64,000 nucleotides of DNA, from positions 1,426,001 to 1,490,000 of the forward strand of contig NZ_CP134146.1 of assembly GCF_031583575.1 (NCBI RefSeq), read 5' to 3'. The position numbers were made by a program, and so were the translations under genes. Of the stretch, positions 25,793 through 35,943 are shown in pieces (position 1 is the first letter of the stretch; every line of letters starts with the position of its first letter). Source of the DNA: Thalassotalea nanhaiensis (GTDB lineage: Bacteria; Pseudomonadota; Gammaproteobacteria; Enterobacterales; Alteromonadaceae). The notes beneath the pieces are model-generated. The model ran no database searches. It was given only the letters and a program-made list of their open reading frames with translations, and was not told where the DNA came from.

Positions 25793-26857
25793 TCAGCTTT
25801 TCTTCTGAATACTAACTTTTTGTCCCTCTTGTAAACGCTCGGCGCCGCGAATAGCAACGTTATCTCCAGCTTCTAAGTCACCTTTAATAGCAACCCAATC
25901 ACCTTGACCATCACCAACAGTAACGGTCGTTTTATGGGCAGTATTTTGTTGATCAATTTTCATCACATAGGTTTCATTTCTACGTAATATAAGGGCATCA
26001 CGATGAATCGCCAACGTTTGAATTTCAGCCTGTACAGGAATTTCTACTTTAACCAGCTCGCCGGCAGTCCAATGTTGAACACTGTCATTATCTAAAGAAA
26101 TACGTAATTCAAACGTCTGTGAGCGAGGGTCTGCAGACGGGATCACCGCGTCAATTTTTGCTTGAGTTTGGTAGCTGTCACTAAATACAGTTAATGGTTT
26201 GTCTCTTTTAATAAAGGCCATATAACGAATTGGAACAAATAAGCGAACTTTCAAGTTTTCAGTATCGATAAACCTTAATAACACTTGCGAGCGGTTAACG
26301 TCTGTCCCTTCACGCTCTAAACGTTCAGTGATCACGCCGGTAAACGGGGCGGTGATATGTGCTCGCTGCAATTGATCGTTAATTTGTTTTAGTTTTAACT
26401 GTGCAATTTCTAGATCAGCCTCGGCTAATTCGTATTTTGAACGTGTTTGATCAAGTTGAAATTCTGCCGTATTGTTTTGCGCTTTTAATGTTTGTAATCG
26501 AGCTAACTCACGTTTTAAGTAGGCTAAATTAATATTTTCACGTTTTATTTGAGCTTGCTTTTCCAGTTGCAATAATTCAAGCGGAAGGGTATCCATTTTT
26601 ACTAATGTGTCGCCTTTATTTACGTAACTTCCAGGTTCAATTATCCACTGTAACTGCCCATTTACACCGGCTGTAATCGCTACATTCGAACGACTGTACA
26701 CAGTACCTAATAAGTTGGCACTTGGTGATAAGTTTGTTTGCTTAACGACTTCCACTTTAACCGGACTTGCAGGGCGTTCAGCCTGTGCATATGCCAAGTT
26801 ACTGATGCATAACAAACTACTAAGAAGTACTGCTGATTTCATTGTAAATATCTTCAT
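25793..26857 (-). CDS. RND periplasmic adaptor (pump 2)
   Basis: 354 residues. A cleavable signal peptide ends at AYA near residue 25; unlike the other two adaptors here it has no lipobox. Lipoyl halves (VNGQLQWIIEPGSYVNKGDTLVKMD and the matching ITAPFTGVITERLEREG), a helical hairpin (about 85-165) and beta-barrel and membrane-proximal domains follow. It links pump 2 to an outer-membrane channel. It is second in its operon, 5 bases after the permease gene, the reverse of the usual adaptor-first order. Confidence 0.9.
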   Translation of the reverse strand: MKIFTMKSAVLLSSLLCISNLAYAQAERPASPVKVEVVKQTNLSPSANLLGTVYSRSNVAITAGVNGQLQWIIEPGSYVNKGDTLVKMDTLPLELLQLEKQAQIKRENINLAYLKRELARLQTLKAQNNTAEFQLDQTRSKYELAEADLEIAQLKLKQINDQLQRAHITAPFTGVITERLEREGTDVNRSQVLLRFIDTENLKVRLFVPIRYMAFIKRDKPLTVFSDSYQTQAKIDAVIPSADPRSQTFELRISLDNDSVQHWTAGELVKVEIPVQAEIQTLAIHRDALILRRNETYVMKIDQQNTAHKTTVTVGDGQGDWVAIKGDLEAGDNVAIRGAERLQEGQKVSIQKKS

Positions 26858-26862
26858 AATTA

Positions 26863-29800
26863 TTACTCATTCACTGCTGTTGATTGTGCATTATTTAACT
26901 TGTCTATATGCAAATCTTTAGCACTTATATTGTCAAAACTACCTTTGTTTGATTCCTCGCCTAAGCGTAATAAACTAGGAAGAAGTATTAAGGTAAAAAT
27001 CGCACTTATTGCCATGCCGCCGACAATAACTGTTGCTAAGCCTCTATATATTTCAGCACCAACGCCCGGCATTACCATTAACGGTAACATGCCAAAAATA
27101 CTGGTTAGCGTACTCATATATACAGGTCTCGCTCTTATTCGTACTGCTTGTGCTACCGCAACTCTACGATTTGCACCTTCATACTCTGCTACTCGGGTTT
27201 GATCAACGAGCAAAATTGCGTTATTAACAACCAAACCTAATAAAATAATAAAACCTATCATGGTCAACAAATCTAATGATTGAAATGTCACTAGATTTAA
27301 TAAAGATAATGACGCAACGCCACCGGCCACAGCCATAGGCATAACTAACAGCACTAACATACTGTCTTTTGCCGACTTAAATAGTGCGGTCATCAGTAAA
27401 AATAAAATGACCAGGGCTAATACAAAGTTCGTGATCATATCGGTGATCGCTTGTTTCATTTTATTAGCGTTACCGCTGAGCTTTATCGTGGCATTAGCAG
27501 GTAATACTTTATTCATTATCGGGATCACTTTTTCATTCAACGTACTTATTGCTTCTTCAAGCGACATATCTTCTGGTGGAGACACTCTTAAGCTGATTGT
27601 GCGTTTACCATCAACTCTACGTAATTGAGTAGGACCTACGGTACGTTTAATTTGAGTAAGCTCTCCAAGTGTTTGCACACCAGCCAAAGGCGTATAAATT
27701 GGCAACGAGGCTAATTCATCAGGGTTTGACCATTGTGAGCCACGTAAAATGATATTCATTCTATCGTTACCATCAAAGTACTCACTTACAAATAATCCAT
27801 CGGTAAAGGCTCTTACAGCATTAGCCACATCATTTCTATTTAATCCCGCTTGCGCAATACGGCGATCATTAGGAATAAGTTGCAGTTCAGGCTCAGCCAT
27901 AGATAAACCAGGAATAGGCTGCGCATTCACCCCCGGCATGTTTTGACTGATTGCGCCTATGCCTTCTTGAGCAGTTAACATTAGCTCTTCCAGGTTTGGC
28001 CCTTGAATGTCTAAATTAATCGAACGACCGTTACCACCGCCGCTAACATTTATCATAGATCCTCTAAACAAATAGACCTGGGTATCTGGTAAATCAGCAA
28101 GGATGTCGCTTCGAACAATATTCATCAGCTCTTCTACTTTGCTTGGGTCGTCAGCATAGATAAAGCCACCACTGAAGCTTGCCCCGTAGGAGTAAAAATT
28201 ATAGCTTTTAATTTTAGGTAACTGCTCACCCGTTAAATGTGGTTGAATACGTTTCTTAACCAGTTGTGCCATTTCTTGGTCGATAAAGTTTAAGTTACCG
28301 CCCGGCGGTAAACTGATATTAAAGAAGAATCCATCAATTGGTGTTCTTGGCATAAAGTCAGTTTTAGGGATAAGTATGACACTTAGTGCTATTGAGCCAC
28401 CTAATAAGAGTCCTATCCAAGTAAACCGCTTCATTGAAGAGTTTGTTAAACGCATCACCAGATTGGTGATTTTTTGCCAATAGTGCTCAAATGGATCGGC
28501 TTTGGGTAAGTCTTTTAACCAAAACTTACTGGCAATAGGTAATACGGTAATGGCAGCGACCAATGAAGCAACAACCGCGATTGATAACGTTAACGCTAAA
28601 TCAGAAAACAGCTGTCCTTCAATGCCTTGCATAAACAGAATAGGCAGGAAAATTGCGACACTGGTTGCGGTAGACGCAAATAATGCACCGGTAACCTGAA
28701 ATGCACCAAGAATAACGGCTTTGTGATTTTTAACGCCATTTGCTCTTAGCCGAACAATATTTTCTTGAACAATAATTGCAGCATCAAGGACTAAACCAAC
28801 CGCAAACGCTAAACCGGCAAGAGATATTACGTTTAAACTGCGATCAAAAATACTTAAGCCTAAAAATGCTACCATTAATGAAATTGGAATCGTGCTGGCG
28901 ATAATTAGCGTTGGCTTTAAGCCTCGCAAAAACAACCACAAAATTCCTAACGCCAACAATACGCCTAAACCAAGGTTACTTTTTACCAAGGTAAGGGCAT
29001 TTCTAATATGTACCGATGAGTCAAAACTTAAATCAATCTTTACACCATGCTGTGCCAATACACCTGAATTAAGTTCATTAATGGCAAGGTTTATATCATC
29101 GAGTAATTTAACCGTATTTGCATCATTATTGCGGGTAACGGTGATGTAATAAGCAGGGTTACCATTTCGTAGAGTTAAACCAAAGCGGTCAACCAATGTT
29201 TCTTCTATGCTGGCGATATCTTTTAAAAATATTGGACGTTGACTTTGATAACCGATGATCATGTCATTAAGACTACTAACGTCAAATTGGCCAATGAAAC
29301 GAACGGTATATTGACGTCTTCCTACATCTGCAAAACCGCCGGATATATCGGCTGAGCGCGCAATTGTTGAACTAATTTTACCTAGTTCAATGCCCATAGC
29401 CGCCGCTTTATAAGGGTCAAAACTAATGCGTAACTCTTTTGGTCTTTTTGAATTTAAATTAACTTGTCCAATGCCAGGAATACGAGCGAGTCTAGGCTCG
29501 ACAACATCTTCAATCAGTTTTTGATAATTACCCATGTTTTTATCTGGGTTATTATCGAGTATTTTTACCAATAAAGATGCCGCATTTGGGCCGCCTCGTC
29601 CGCCGCCAGCAGCGACTACTGGCTCTATGGCATCAAGTGGCAAAGGTGGCGCTTGGTTCAGCTTATTAATTACATCAAGCATGGCTTGTTGCATATTAGT
29701 ACCCACATCAAATGTTAGGGTAATATTACCAAAGCCACTATTGATGCTGGTGGTAACATCAGTGACACCACGGGTATTTTTTACCACATTTTCTTGTGGC

Positions 29801-29994
29801 TCGATGATCATCGATTCCATTTCTTGCGGAGAGGCGCTGCGCCACCCGGTAGAAATTGTTATTTGCGGTTGTTCAATATCAGGCGTTAATTGGATTGGCA
29901 GTTTAGCAATACTTATTGCTCCGAATACGAAAATAAGCGCCACAATCACTAAAATAGCTGCGGGGTTATTTAGGGAGCTACGGGTTAAATTCAT
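26863..29994 (-). CDS. RND efflux permease (pump 2)
   Basis: 1043 residues, full length. First-helix start MNLTRSSLNNPAAILVIVAL, then PIQLTPDIEQPQI, typical of the HAE-1-like exporters of marine gammaproteobacteria. The relay Asp-Asp is Asp404-Ala405 (LDAAII), and the position of the tenth-helix Lys is Asn924 (VVNNAI). Energy coupling therefore differs from AcrB and resembles pump 1 in the missing Lys. Substrate unknown. First gene of a two-gene operon, divergent from pump 3, with about 300 bases between. Confidence 0.92.
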   Translation of the reverse strand: MNLTRSSLNNPAAILVIVALIFVFGAISIAKLPIQLTPDIEQPQITISTGWRSASPQEMESMIIEPQENVVKNTRGVTDVTTSINSGFGNITLTFDVGTNMQQAMLDVINKLNQAPPLPLDAIEPVVAAGGGRGGPNAASLLVKILDNNPDKNMGNYQKLIEDVVEPRLARIPGIGQVNLNSKRPKELRISFDPYKAAAMGIELGKISSTIARSADISGGFADVGRRQYTVRFIGQFDVSSLNDMIIGYQSQRPIFLKDIASIEETLVDRFGLTLRNGNPAYYITVTRNNDANTVKLLDDINLAINELNSGVLAQHGVKIDLSFDSSVHIRNALTLVKSNLGLGVLLALGILWLFLRGLKPTLIIASTIPISLMVAFLGLSIFDRSLNVISLAGLAFAVGLVLDAAIIVQENIVRLRANGVKNHKAVILGAFQVTGALFASTATSVAIFLPILFMQGIEGQLFSDLALTLSIAVVASLVAAITVLPIASKFWLKDLPKADPFEHYWQKITNLVMRLTNSSMKRFTWIGLLLGGSIALSVILIPKTDFMPRTPIDGFFFNISLPPGGNLNFIDQEMAQLVKKRIQPHLTGEQLPKIKSYNFYSYGASFSGGFIYADDPSKVEELMNIVRSDILADLPDTQVYLFRGSMINVSGGGNGRSINLDIQGPNLEELMLTAQEGIGAISQNMPGVNAQPIPGLSMAEPELQLIPNDRRIAQAGLNRNDVANAVRAFTDGLFVSEYFDGNDRMNIILRGSQWSNPDELASLPIYTPLAGVQTLGELTQIKRTVGPTQLRRVDGKRTISLRVSPPEDMSLEEAISTLNEKVIPIMNKVLPANATIKLSGNANKMKQAITDMITNFVLALVILFLLMTALFKSAKDSMLVLLVMPMAVAGGVASLSLLNLVTFQSLDLLTMIGFIILLGLVVNNAILLVDQTRVAEYEGANRRVAVAQAVRIRARPVYMSTLTSIFGMLPLMVMPGVGAEIYRGLATVIVGGMAISAIFTLILLPSLLRLGEESNKGSFDNISAKDLHIDKLNNAQSTAVNE

Positions 29995-30296
29995 TACAAA
30001 ATTCCAATCTAGTTATTGCTGCTGCACATTATAAAGAGCTTACAAAATATTAACATTTGCAAAGTGTTTCTAATTATTTCAAGCAGTGTAATGGATTAAT
30101 TGGCTAAATTGCTTGTTTTGAGACCAATAACGCAGTGGTTACGTTAAGTTACAAATTCCGGGTTATATTTTACAAAAATTTTGCAACTTTTTGATGAATA
30201 TCAATGTCTTTAGGTCATAATGTAAAAAATGTCTATACTCAGTGTAAGTACTTGTAATTTGTCTTATACCACTATATCTATATCTTCGGAATTTTT
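29995..30296. promoter_or_regulatory. Shared upstream region of RND pumps 2 and 3
   Basis: 302 bases with no supported gene and no regulator gene. A possible -10 TATACT (30234-30239) for pump 3 lacks a good -35. No clear palindromic operator was found. Confidence 0.4.
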
Positions 30297-31448
30297 ATGA
30301 AACCAACGAACATGATCAAAACACCTCTAATAATAATAATGTTGCTAAGTTTGCTTGCTTGCGGCCAACAAAAACGTGAAAAACCACAGGTTGAAGTAGT
30401 GGTGAAAACTGCTGAGCAATACCCTTATCAAACCTCTAATACTTTTGTCGGTCGGTTAACGGCTTCAAGTGATGTTGAGATCCAAGCGCGAGTGAAGGCA
30501 CGGATCACCAAGGTTAATTTTAAAGAGGGCAGTAATGTTGAACTGGGTGATGTGTTAATTGAATTAAATGACAAAGAGTTACAAGCGGAATATAAGCAAG
30601 TGAAAGCCGAGGTTGCAAAAACCTTGTCGGCGCTTAAAATTGCTAAAAAGAACTTTAACCGCGGGCAGGAATTAAAACCCGATGGTTATATTTCTGACTC
30701 TGAACTTGATGCCCTTGAAGATAAGGTAGCAGAAAGTAATGCTGCAGTAGAAGCCGCATACGCAAAGCTTGATAGTGCGCAGGTTAACTTATCTTATACC
30801 CGTATTCTTGCGCCTATATCTGGAAAAATAGATCGAAGTAAATTCAGTGTAGGGGATTTAGTAAGCCCTGAAGTCGGCTCTTTAACCACAATTGTTTCGA
30901 TAAACACCATGGAAGTACCATTCCAAATCAGTGAGTCAGCTTATTGGAAAATGGTTCGTAAATTACAAAAAGCTCATCTTAGTAAAGATGAAATGGCAGC
31001 GTTAAAACCAACAATATTAATTGCTTTTGATAAAACAGACATTTATGAACATCAAGGTGAAATTGACTTTGTATCCAACAGGGTTAATCCTGAAACTGGT
31101 TCTATGGAAGTAAGAGCAACAATACCTAATCCTCAAGGGGTATTAAAACCAGGTCAATATGTGACTGTAATTGTACAATCGAAAGCAAGTGTTGACACAT
31201 TAATGATCCCGCAAACAGCAGTTCAGTCTGACCAGCAAGGTGATTATGTAATGACTATTGTTGAGGGCAATAAAGTAATGCGCAACAATGTAAATTTGGG
31301 TAAACGAGTTGATTTATTAGTTATTGTTGAGGATGGTTTACAAGTTGGGGATGTGGTTGTTACGCGCGGAGTACAAAAAATACGTCAAGGCCAAGTAGTC
31401 AAAACAAAGTCTGCAGACCAAACCAGTCAAAGTCCAAGTAACTCATAG
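30297..31448 (+). CDS. RND periplasmic adaptor lipoprotein (pump 3)
   Basis: 383 residues. The lipobox LLAC near residue 22 gives an AcrA-like inner-membrane anchor. Lipoyl halves (VKARITKVNFKEGSNVELGD and ILAPISGKIDRSKFSVGD), a hairpin (about 95-160, KQVKAEVAK...AYAKLDSAQ) and barrel and membrane-proximal domains follow. It starts at the ATG at 30297, with TCGGA upstream. Adaptor of the AcrAB type. The permease begins 10 bases downstream. Confidence 0.92.
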   Translation: MKPTNMIKTPLIIIMLLSLLACGQQKREKPQVEVVVKTAEQYPYQTSNTFVGRLTASSDVEIQARVKARITKVNFKEGSNVELGDVLIELNDKELQAEYKQVKAEVAKTLSALKIAKKNFNRGQELKPDGYISDSELDALEDKVAESNAAVEAAYAKLDSAQVNLSYTRILAPISGKIDRSKFSVGDLVSPEVGSLTTIVSINTMEVPFQISESAYWKMVRKLQKAHLSKDEMAALKPTILIAFDKTDIYEHQGEIDFVSNRVNPETGSMEVRATIPNPQGVLKPGQYVTVIVQSKASVDTLMIPQTAVQSDQQGDYVMTIVEGNKVMRNNVNLGKRVDLLVIVEDGLQVGDVVVTRGVQKIRQGQVVKTKSADQTSQSPSNS

Positions 31449-31458
31449 GCGATAAATA

Positions 31459-34400
31459 ATGATAAGTAAAACGTTTATTACTCGGCCTAAACTGGCCTTA
31501 GTTATTGCTATAGTACTGACCTTAACAGGTATCATCTCAGGTATTAATTTACCTGTATCGGAATACCCCAGTGTTGCTCCGCCACAAGTTGTGGTGAGTG
31601 CAAACTATGCCGGTGCTTCATCATCTGTAGTTAAAGAAAGCGTAGCCCAGCCTATAGAAGAGGCAGTAAACGGTGTTGAAGGCATGATTTATATGTCATC
31701 CAAAAGTGCCAATGATGGTACCTATAAACTCACCGTGACTTTTGCTGTTGGTACAGATCCTGATCAGGCTTTAGTTCGGGTACAAAACTTAGTATCTATG
31801 GCTGAGCCTAAATTACCGACCGAAATTCGAACTGCTGGCATGACCATCAAGAAACAGTCACCAGATATGTTGTTTTTAGTGAATCTATTCACCAATAACG
31901 ATGAATTTGATCGCGTGTTCATATCAAATTATGCCAAAATTAATTTGTTAAATGCGTTAAAGCGTGTCGATGGTATTTCAGAAGCGACTATTATGGGCGA
32001 AGCAGCTTATTCGATGCGCATTTGGCTTGACCCTGAGTTGATGGCTGGTCTAAAGGTTACTCCTAGTGATGTTAAAGCCGCACTGCAAGAGCAAAATATT
32101 CAAGTAGCAGCAGGTAAAGTTGGTGCACCTCCGTTTGATAGTAACATTCAAACTCAATATTCATTACAGGCAAAAGGCAAGTTAACCACAGTTGAAGAGT
32201 TTGAAGATATTGTTTTGCGAGCAGAGCAAAATGGCTCATTAGTATTATTAAAAGATGTTGCCGATATAGAGTTGGGCCAAGCAGACTATGCCGTTAGTAC
32301 GCAAGTAGACGGTAAGGATGCTACCACAATAGCGTTGTACCTTTTACCTGGTGCTAATGCTTTAGAAACAGGAGAAAAAGTCAAAGCATTGGTTGCCGAT
32401 ATGTCTCATGGTTTTCCTACCGGTCTTGAGTATTCAATTGGCTACGACACGACTCGATATGTGAGTACATCTATTTCAAAAGTGGTGATTTCATTATTAC
32501 AAGCAATCGGCTTGGTAATCGCTATAACCTTTGTCTTTTTAGGAAGTTGGCGTGCAGCATTGGTGCCGTCAATCGCCATACCTGTATCTCTAGTTGCTTC
32601 ATTTTCCGTATTATTATTAGCGGGAATGTCGATAAACACTGTCACCTTATTTGGTTTGATTTTAGCCATTGGTGTGGTTGTTGATGATGCAATTTTGGTG
32701 GTTGAAAATACTGAGCGACATTTAAGCGAAGACCCATCGATGACACCAGAGACAGCCGTTACTAAAACTATGGAAGAAGTGTCAGGGCCTATTATCGCGA
32801 CAACGTTAGTGTTGTTAGCGGTATTTATTCCTGTGGCAATGCTGCCTGGTTTAACCGGAATTATGTATCGTCAGTTCGCCGTGACTATTTGTGTAGCGGT
32901 ATTGTTCAGCTCATTAAATGCGTTAACGTTGTCACCGGCTTTATGTAAATTACTGCTAAAAGCAAATGAGAAAGAAGCTACGTGGTTTAAAAAATTTAAT
33001 GTCGGCTTTAACTTTATAAAAGATAAATATGGTGCAGCCGTTGCGGTGCTGATCCGTAAAGCTTTTGCTATGGCGGTTGCTTTAATCGCTCTCTTTGTAG
33101 TGCTGGGTTATGGTTTTGTTAAAACACCAACCGGATTTGTCCCTCCAGAAGATAAAGGTATATTTATCGTCAGTGTGCAACTACCTGATGCGAGTTCAAT
33201 TGGTCGTACAGAAGACGTTCTTGCCAAACTGACTACCCAACTGCAACAGGATGAACGAATAGAAAGTATCACCTCTGTTTCTGGTTATAGTATTTTAAAC
33301 GGTGCTGCACAGAGTAATGCAGGGTCAATGTTTATGGTGTTAAAGCATTGGGATGAACGGGTTGCTCGTCAAGATATTGTTTTTGCAATAACACAAAAAG
33401 TTAACTATCTAGCCTTTTTACACATACCTGAGGCACAAGTGTTTGCTATTGCTCCCCCTGCTGTACCAGGTATGGGAGCTGTTGGGGGGTTAGAGTTTAT
33501 ATTACAAGATAAGCTTGGTGCATCTGCATCTGAACTTGCCAGCGTACTAAACCAGTTTGTTGTAGAAGCGAATGAACATCCTGCACTTACCGGTGTTTAC
33601 AGTACTTATCGAGCCAATGTTCCGCAATACCTTATTGATGTGGACCGTACCAAAGCGAAAACGCTAGGTATAAGCGTGGATAGCATTTTCAGTACCCTAC
33701 AAGCGCAATTAGGCTCTGTTTATATCAATGATTTCAATAAATTTGGGCAAACGTATAAAGTTATCATGCAGGCAAAGCCTGAATACAGGGGAACGATTTC
33801 AGATCTACAGTCGATATACTTGCGTAATAAAGGCGGCGAGATGATCCCATTGTCGACCGTTGCGTCGGTAAAAGACATTCACGGTCCGGATTTAAGTGAA
33901 CGCTATAACCTGTTTAATTCAGTAAGCGTGCGAGCTTCAGCAAGTCCTGGGTATAGCTCAGGTGATGGTATTGCAGCTTTAGAGGAGGTTGCGGCAAACG
34001 TGCTCCCTCAAAGCTTTCAATATGAATGGACCGGCATGACTTATCAAGAGATTGAAGCAGGTAATATGGCGATTTACGCCTATGCTCTGGCATTAGTGTT
34101 CATCTATTTGTTTTTAGTTGGACAATATGAAAGCTGGTCAATACCAGTTTCAATCATTATGGTTGTTCCAGTAGCTATTGCTGGCGCCTTAGGTGCCATA
34201 AATGCTGTTGGATTACCGCTGAATTTATTTGCCCAGGTCGGTCTTATATTGCTTATCGGCATGGCTGCAAAAAATGCAATTTTAATTGTTGAATTTGCCA
34301 AAAACCTTAGAGAAGATGAGAATAAATCGATATTAGAAGCTGCGAGCACATCGGCACAATTACGTTTTCGTGCGGTATGTATGACCGGGGTTTCATTCAT

Positions 34401-34569
34401 CGCCGGTATTATTCCGTTAGTAATGGCAACAGGGGCAGGGATGTTTAGTCAAAAATCTCTAGGTATTACTGTTTTTGGTGGTATGTCTGTTGCGTTGGTA
34501 ATTGGTACGCTTATTATTCCTGTGTGTTATGTGATGATTCAGAGCACTAGGGAAAAGCTCAAAGGGTGA
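31459..34569 (+). CDS. RND multidrug permease, AcrB type (pump 3)
   Basis: 1036 residues. [18 protein letters not shown] and [13 protein letters not shown] are typical of AcrB/MexB-like HAE-1 pumps. The full proton relay is kept: Asp409-Asp410 (VVVDDAIL) and Lys938 (AAKNAIL). It should expel hydrophobic compounds from periplasm and inner membrane through a TolC-like channel, which is not encoded in this window. Operon with the adaptor 10 bases upstream, closed by a strong terminator. Confidence 0.95.
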   Translation: MISKTFITRPKLALVIAIVLTLTGIISGINLPVSEYPSVAPPQVVVSANYAGASSSVVKESVAQPIEEAVNGVEGMIYMSSKSANDGTYKLTVTFAVGTDPDQALVRVQNLVSMAEPKLPTEIRTAGMTIKKQSPDMLFLVNLFTNNDEFDRVFISNYAKINLLNALKRVDGISEATIMGEAAYSMRIWLDPELMAGLKVTPSDVKAALQEQNIQVAAGKVGAPPFDSNIQTQYSLQAKGKLTTVEEFEDIVLRAEQNGSLVLLKDVADIELGQADYAVSTQVDGKDATTIALYLLPGANALETGEKVKALVADMSHGFPTGLEYSIGYDTTRYVSTSISKVVISLLQAIGLVIAITFVFLGSWRAALVPSIAIPVSLVASFSVLLLAGMSINTVTLFGLILAIGVVVDDAILVVENTERHLSEDPSMTPETAVTKTMEEVSGPIIATTLVLLAVFIPVAMLPGLTGIMYRQFAVTICVAVLFSSLNALTLSPALCKLLLKANEKEATWFKKFNVGFNFIKDKYGAAVAVLIRKAFAMAVALIALFVVLGYGFVKTPTGFVPPEDKGIFIVSVQLPDASSIGRTEDVLAKLTTQLQQDERIESITSVSGYSILNGAAQSNAGSMFMVLKHWDERVARQDIVFAITQKVNYLAFLHIPEAQVFAIAPPAVPGMGAVGGLEFILQDKLGASASELASVLNQFVVEANEHPALTGVYSTYRANVPQYLIDVDRTKAKTLGISVDSIFSTLQAQLGSVYINDFNKFGQTYKVIMQAKPEYRGTISDLQSIYLRNKGGEMIPLSTVASVKDIHGPDLSERYNLFNSVSVRASASPGYSSGDGIAALEEVAANVLPQSFQYEWTGMTYQEIEAGNMAIYAYALALVFIYLFLVGQYESWSIPVSIIMVVPVAIAGALGAINAVGLPLNLFAQVGLILLIGMAAKNAILIVEFAKNLREDENKSILEAASTSAQLRFRAVCMTGVSFIAGIIPLVMATGAGMFSQKSLGITVFGGMSVALVIGTLIIPVCYVMIQSTREKLKG

Positions 34570-34587
34570 TTTAAATACTTTTAAAAC

Positions 34588-34615
34588 AAAGGCTGCAATC
34601 GTGCAGCCTTTTTAT
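34588..34615 (+). terminator. Terminator of RND pump 3
   Basis: AAAGGCTGCA, loop ATCG, TGCAGCCTTT then T run. Perfect 10-bp stem. Confidence 0.9.
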
Positions 34616-34620
34616 TTTTG

Positions 34621-35082
34621 AGGGATAAATTAGAAACGAGAGACGAGAAACTAAAATCGAAGAGCGTCGTGTTGATGGCGATTTATTCGAGCTATTTCAT
34701 TTTAATAGCCACATTATACGTCAGGAGGTCCCGGATATCGCTGCGCGATTCCGGGATGACGGTGTAAATTTTCTAACCTCGTGATCACTCATAATACTTA
34801 GAAACAATTAACCGCGTCATCCCCCACGAGTGGAACGAGATGAGGGACCTCCTAAATTCACATCGTGCCTCAATAGGGTAGCTCTTCGTTTTGGGTTATA
34901 ACGTGCCTACAAAACAATATTTTACCATTTAGAACAACATTATACTGCAGAAGGTCCCGTATCTCGCTTTGGCTCGCACAGGATGACGGTGTATTTTTTC
35001 TAACTATTGTGGAGGGGATGAATAGCACAGGGATATGGTGGCTGCTCTTCGTTTCTCGTTTCTAGAAGCTCGAAGCCAGCTT
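34621..35082. repeat. Composite block of degenerate intergenic repeats
   Basis: No supported gene. Two direct copies of a 67-base unit, at about 34711-34777 and 34936-35002, share ACATTATAC...GGTCCCG..AT.TCGCT...GGATGACGGTGTA..TTTTCTAAC. A third, inverted copy (CGTCATCCC...GAGGGACCTCCT) lies at about 34812-34852. The block is framed by inverted relatives of AGAAACGAGA (34631-34653, and as TCTCGTTTCTAG at 35053-35064). No transposase or clear target-site duplication is seen. Confidence 0.6.
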
Positions 35083-35523
35083 TTAAGTATACTCTTCGAG
35101 CTGCACTACCATCGCGTCACCATCAACTATGCTAATGATACCTTCTACCCATACGTATTTATTGAGTTTTTTCGAGCGGTAACGCAAGATGATCTTAGCT
35201 TCACGATTACCTAATATTTCAGACGAAATAAACGAAACGTCAGTACCTATTCTAGATCGGCTCTTATGGCTTTGAGTTAAATAATTTATGTACTCAGGTT
35301 TGGTGTAGTTAAGAACAAAGCCGTAACCGCTAGAGCCTTGTGTAATAGTGACTGATAGATTTGGAGATAGCACAGCTTGCAGAAGGTTTTTCGCTTCTGT
35401 TTTGTGAAAATCGATAAATTGTTGTGCAATACGGTTTATTGACTCTTCAGACAGCACTTCTTCAGCCACAGCTGTAGCGCTAAAATTAAGCCAAACCATA
35501 AGCAACAAAATTAATTTCTTCAT
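35083..35523 (-). CDS. Small secreted protein of unknown function
   Basis: 146 residues. A clear signal peptide (KK, hydrophobic core, ATAVA cleavage near residue 20) leaves a mature protein of about 125 residues without cysteines. A helix-rich start (EESINRIAQQFIDFHKTEAKNLLQAVL) is followed by alternating beta strands ending in WVEGIISIVDGDAMVVQLEEY. This order would suit an NTF2-like or SnoaL-like fold, which is only a guess. Single gene downstream of the repeat block. Not recognised. Confidence 0.75.
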   Translation of the reverse strand: MKKLILLLMVWLNFSATAVAEEVLSEESINRIAQQFIDFHKTEAKNLLQAVLSPNLSVTITQGSSGYGFVLNYTKPEYINYLTQSHKSRSRIGTDVSFISSEILGNREAKIILRYRSKKLNKYVWVEGIISIVDGDAMVVQLEEYT

Positions 35524-35943
35524 ACCCTGCTTATCGCATCCGTTAGCACGAAGTGATCAATTTCTACTAATATTTAACTTTCATTAAAGTTAAATAGTTT
35601 AATCACTTCCCAAGTCACAATATGGCGTGTGCTTTTTTTATACAAAACTACTTTATTTATACAGTAATTCGTATTAGGGATGTATATTTTTGTTATCTAC
35701 GTTTGGTTACTTTATTAAAGATAACTTATTTTGAGCGTTTTGGCGTGTGAAATTTTACATTTTATGCTTTTTTATATGCAAAAGTTACAAAACTTTAACG
35801 TCTGGATTCTTTTTTAAGCAAATTAGTGATATTAATAAATTCAGCCAGTTAACAAATAAATACAACTGGCTTCTATACGATCGAATAAATTGTACTAATC
35901 TATGAAGTACTTAAAATGACAATAATTTATGAAGGTAAACTCA
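35524..35943. other. Gene-free spacer before pntA
   Basis: 420 bases, very AT-rich. It should hold the divergent promoters of the secreted-protein gene and pntAB. I see no clear operator, riboswitch or repeat. Confidence 0.4.
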
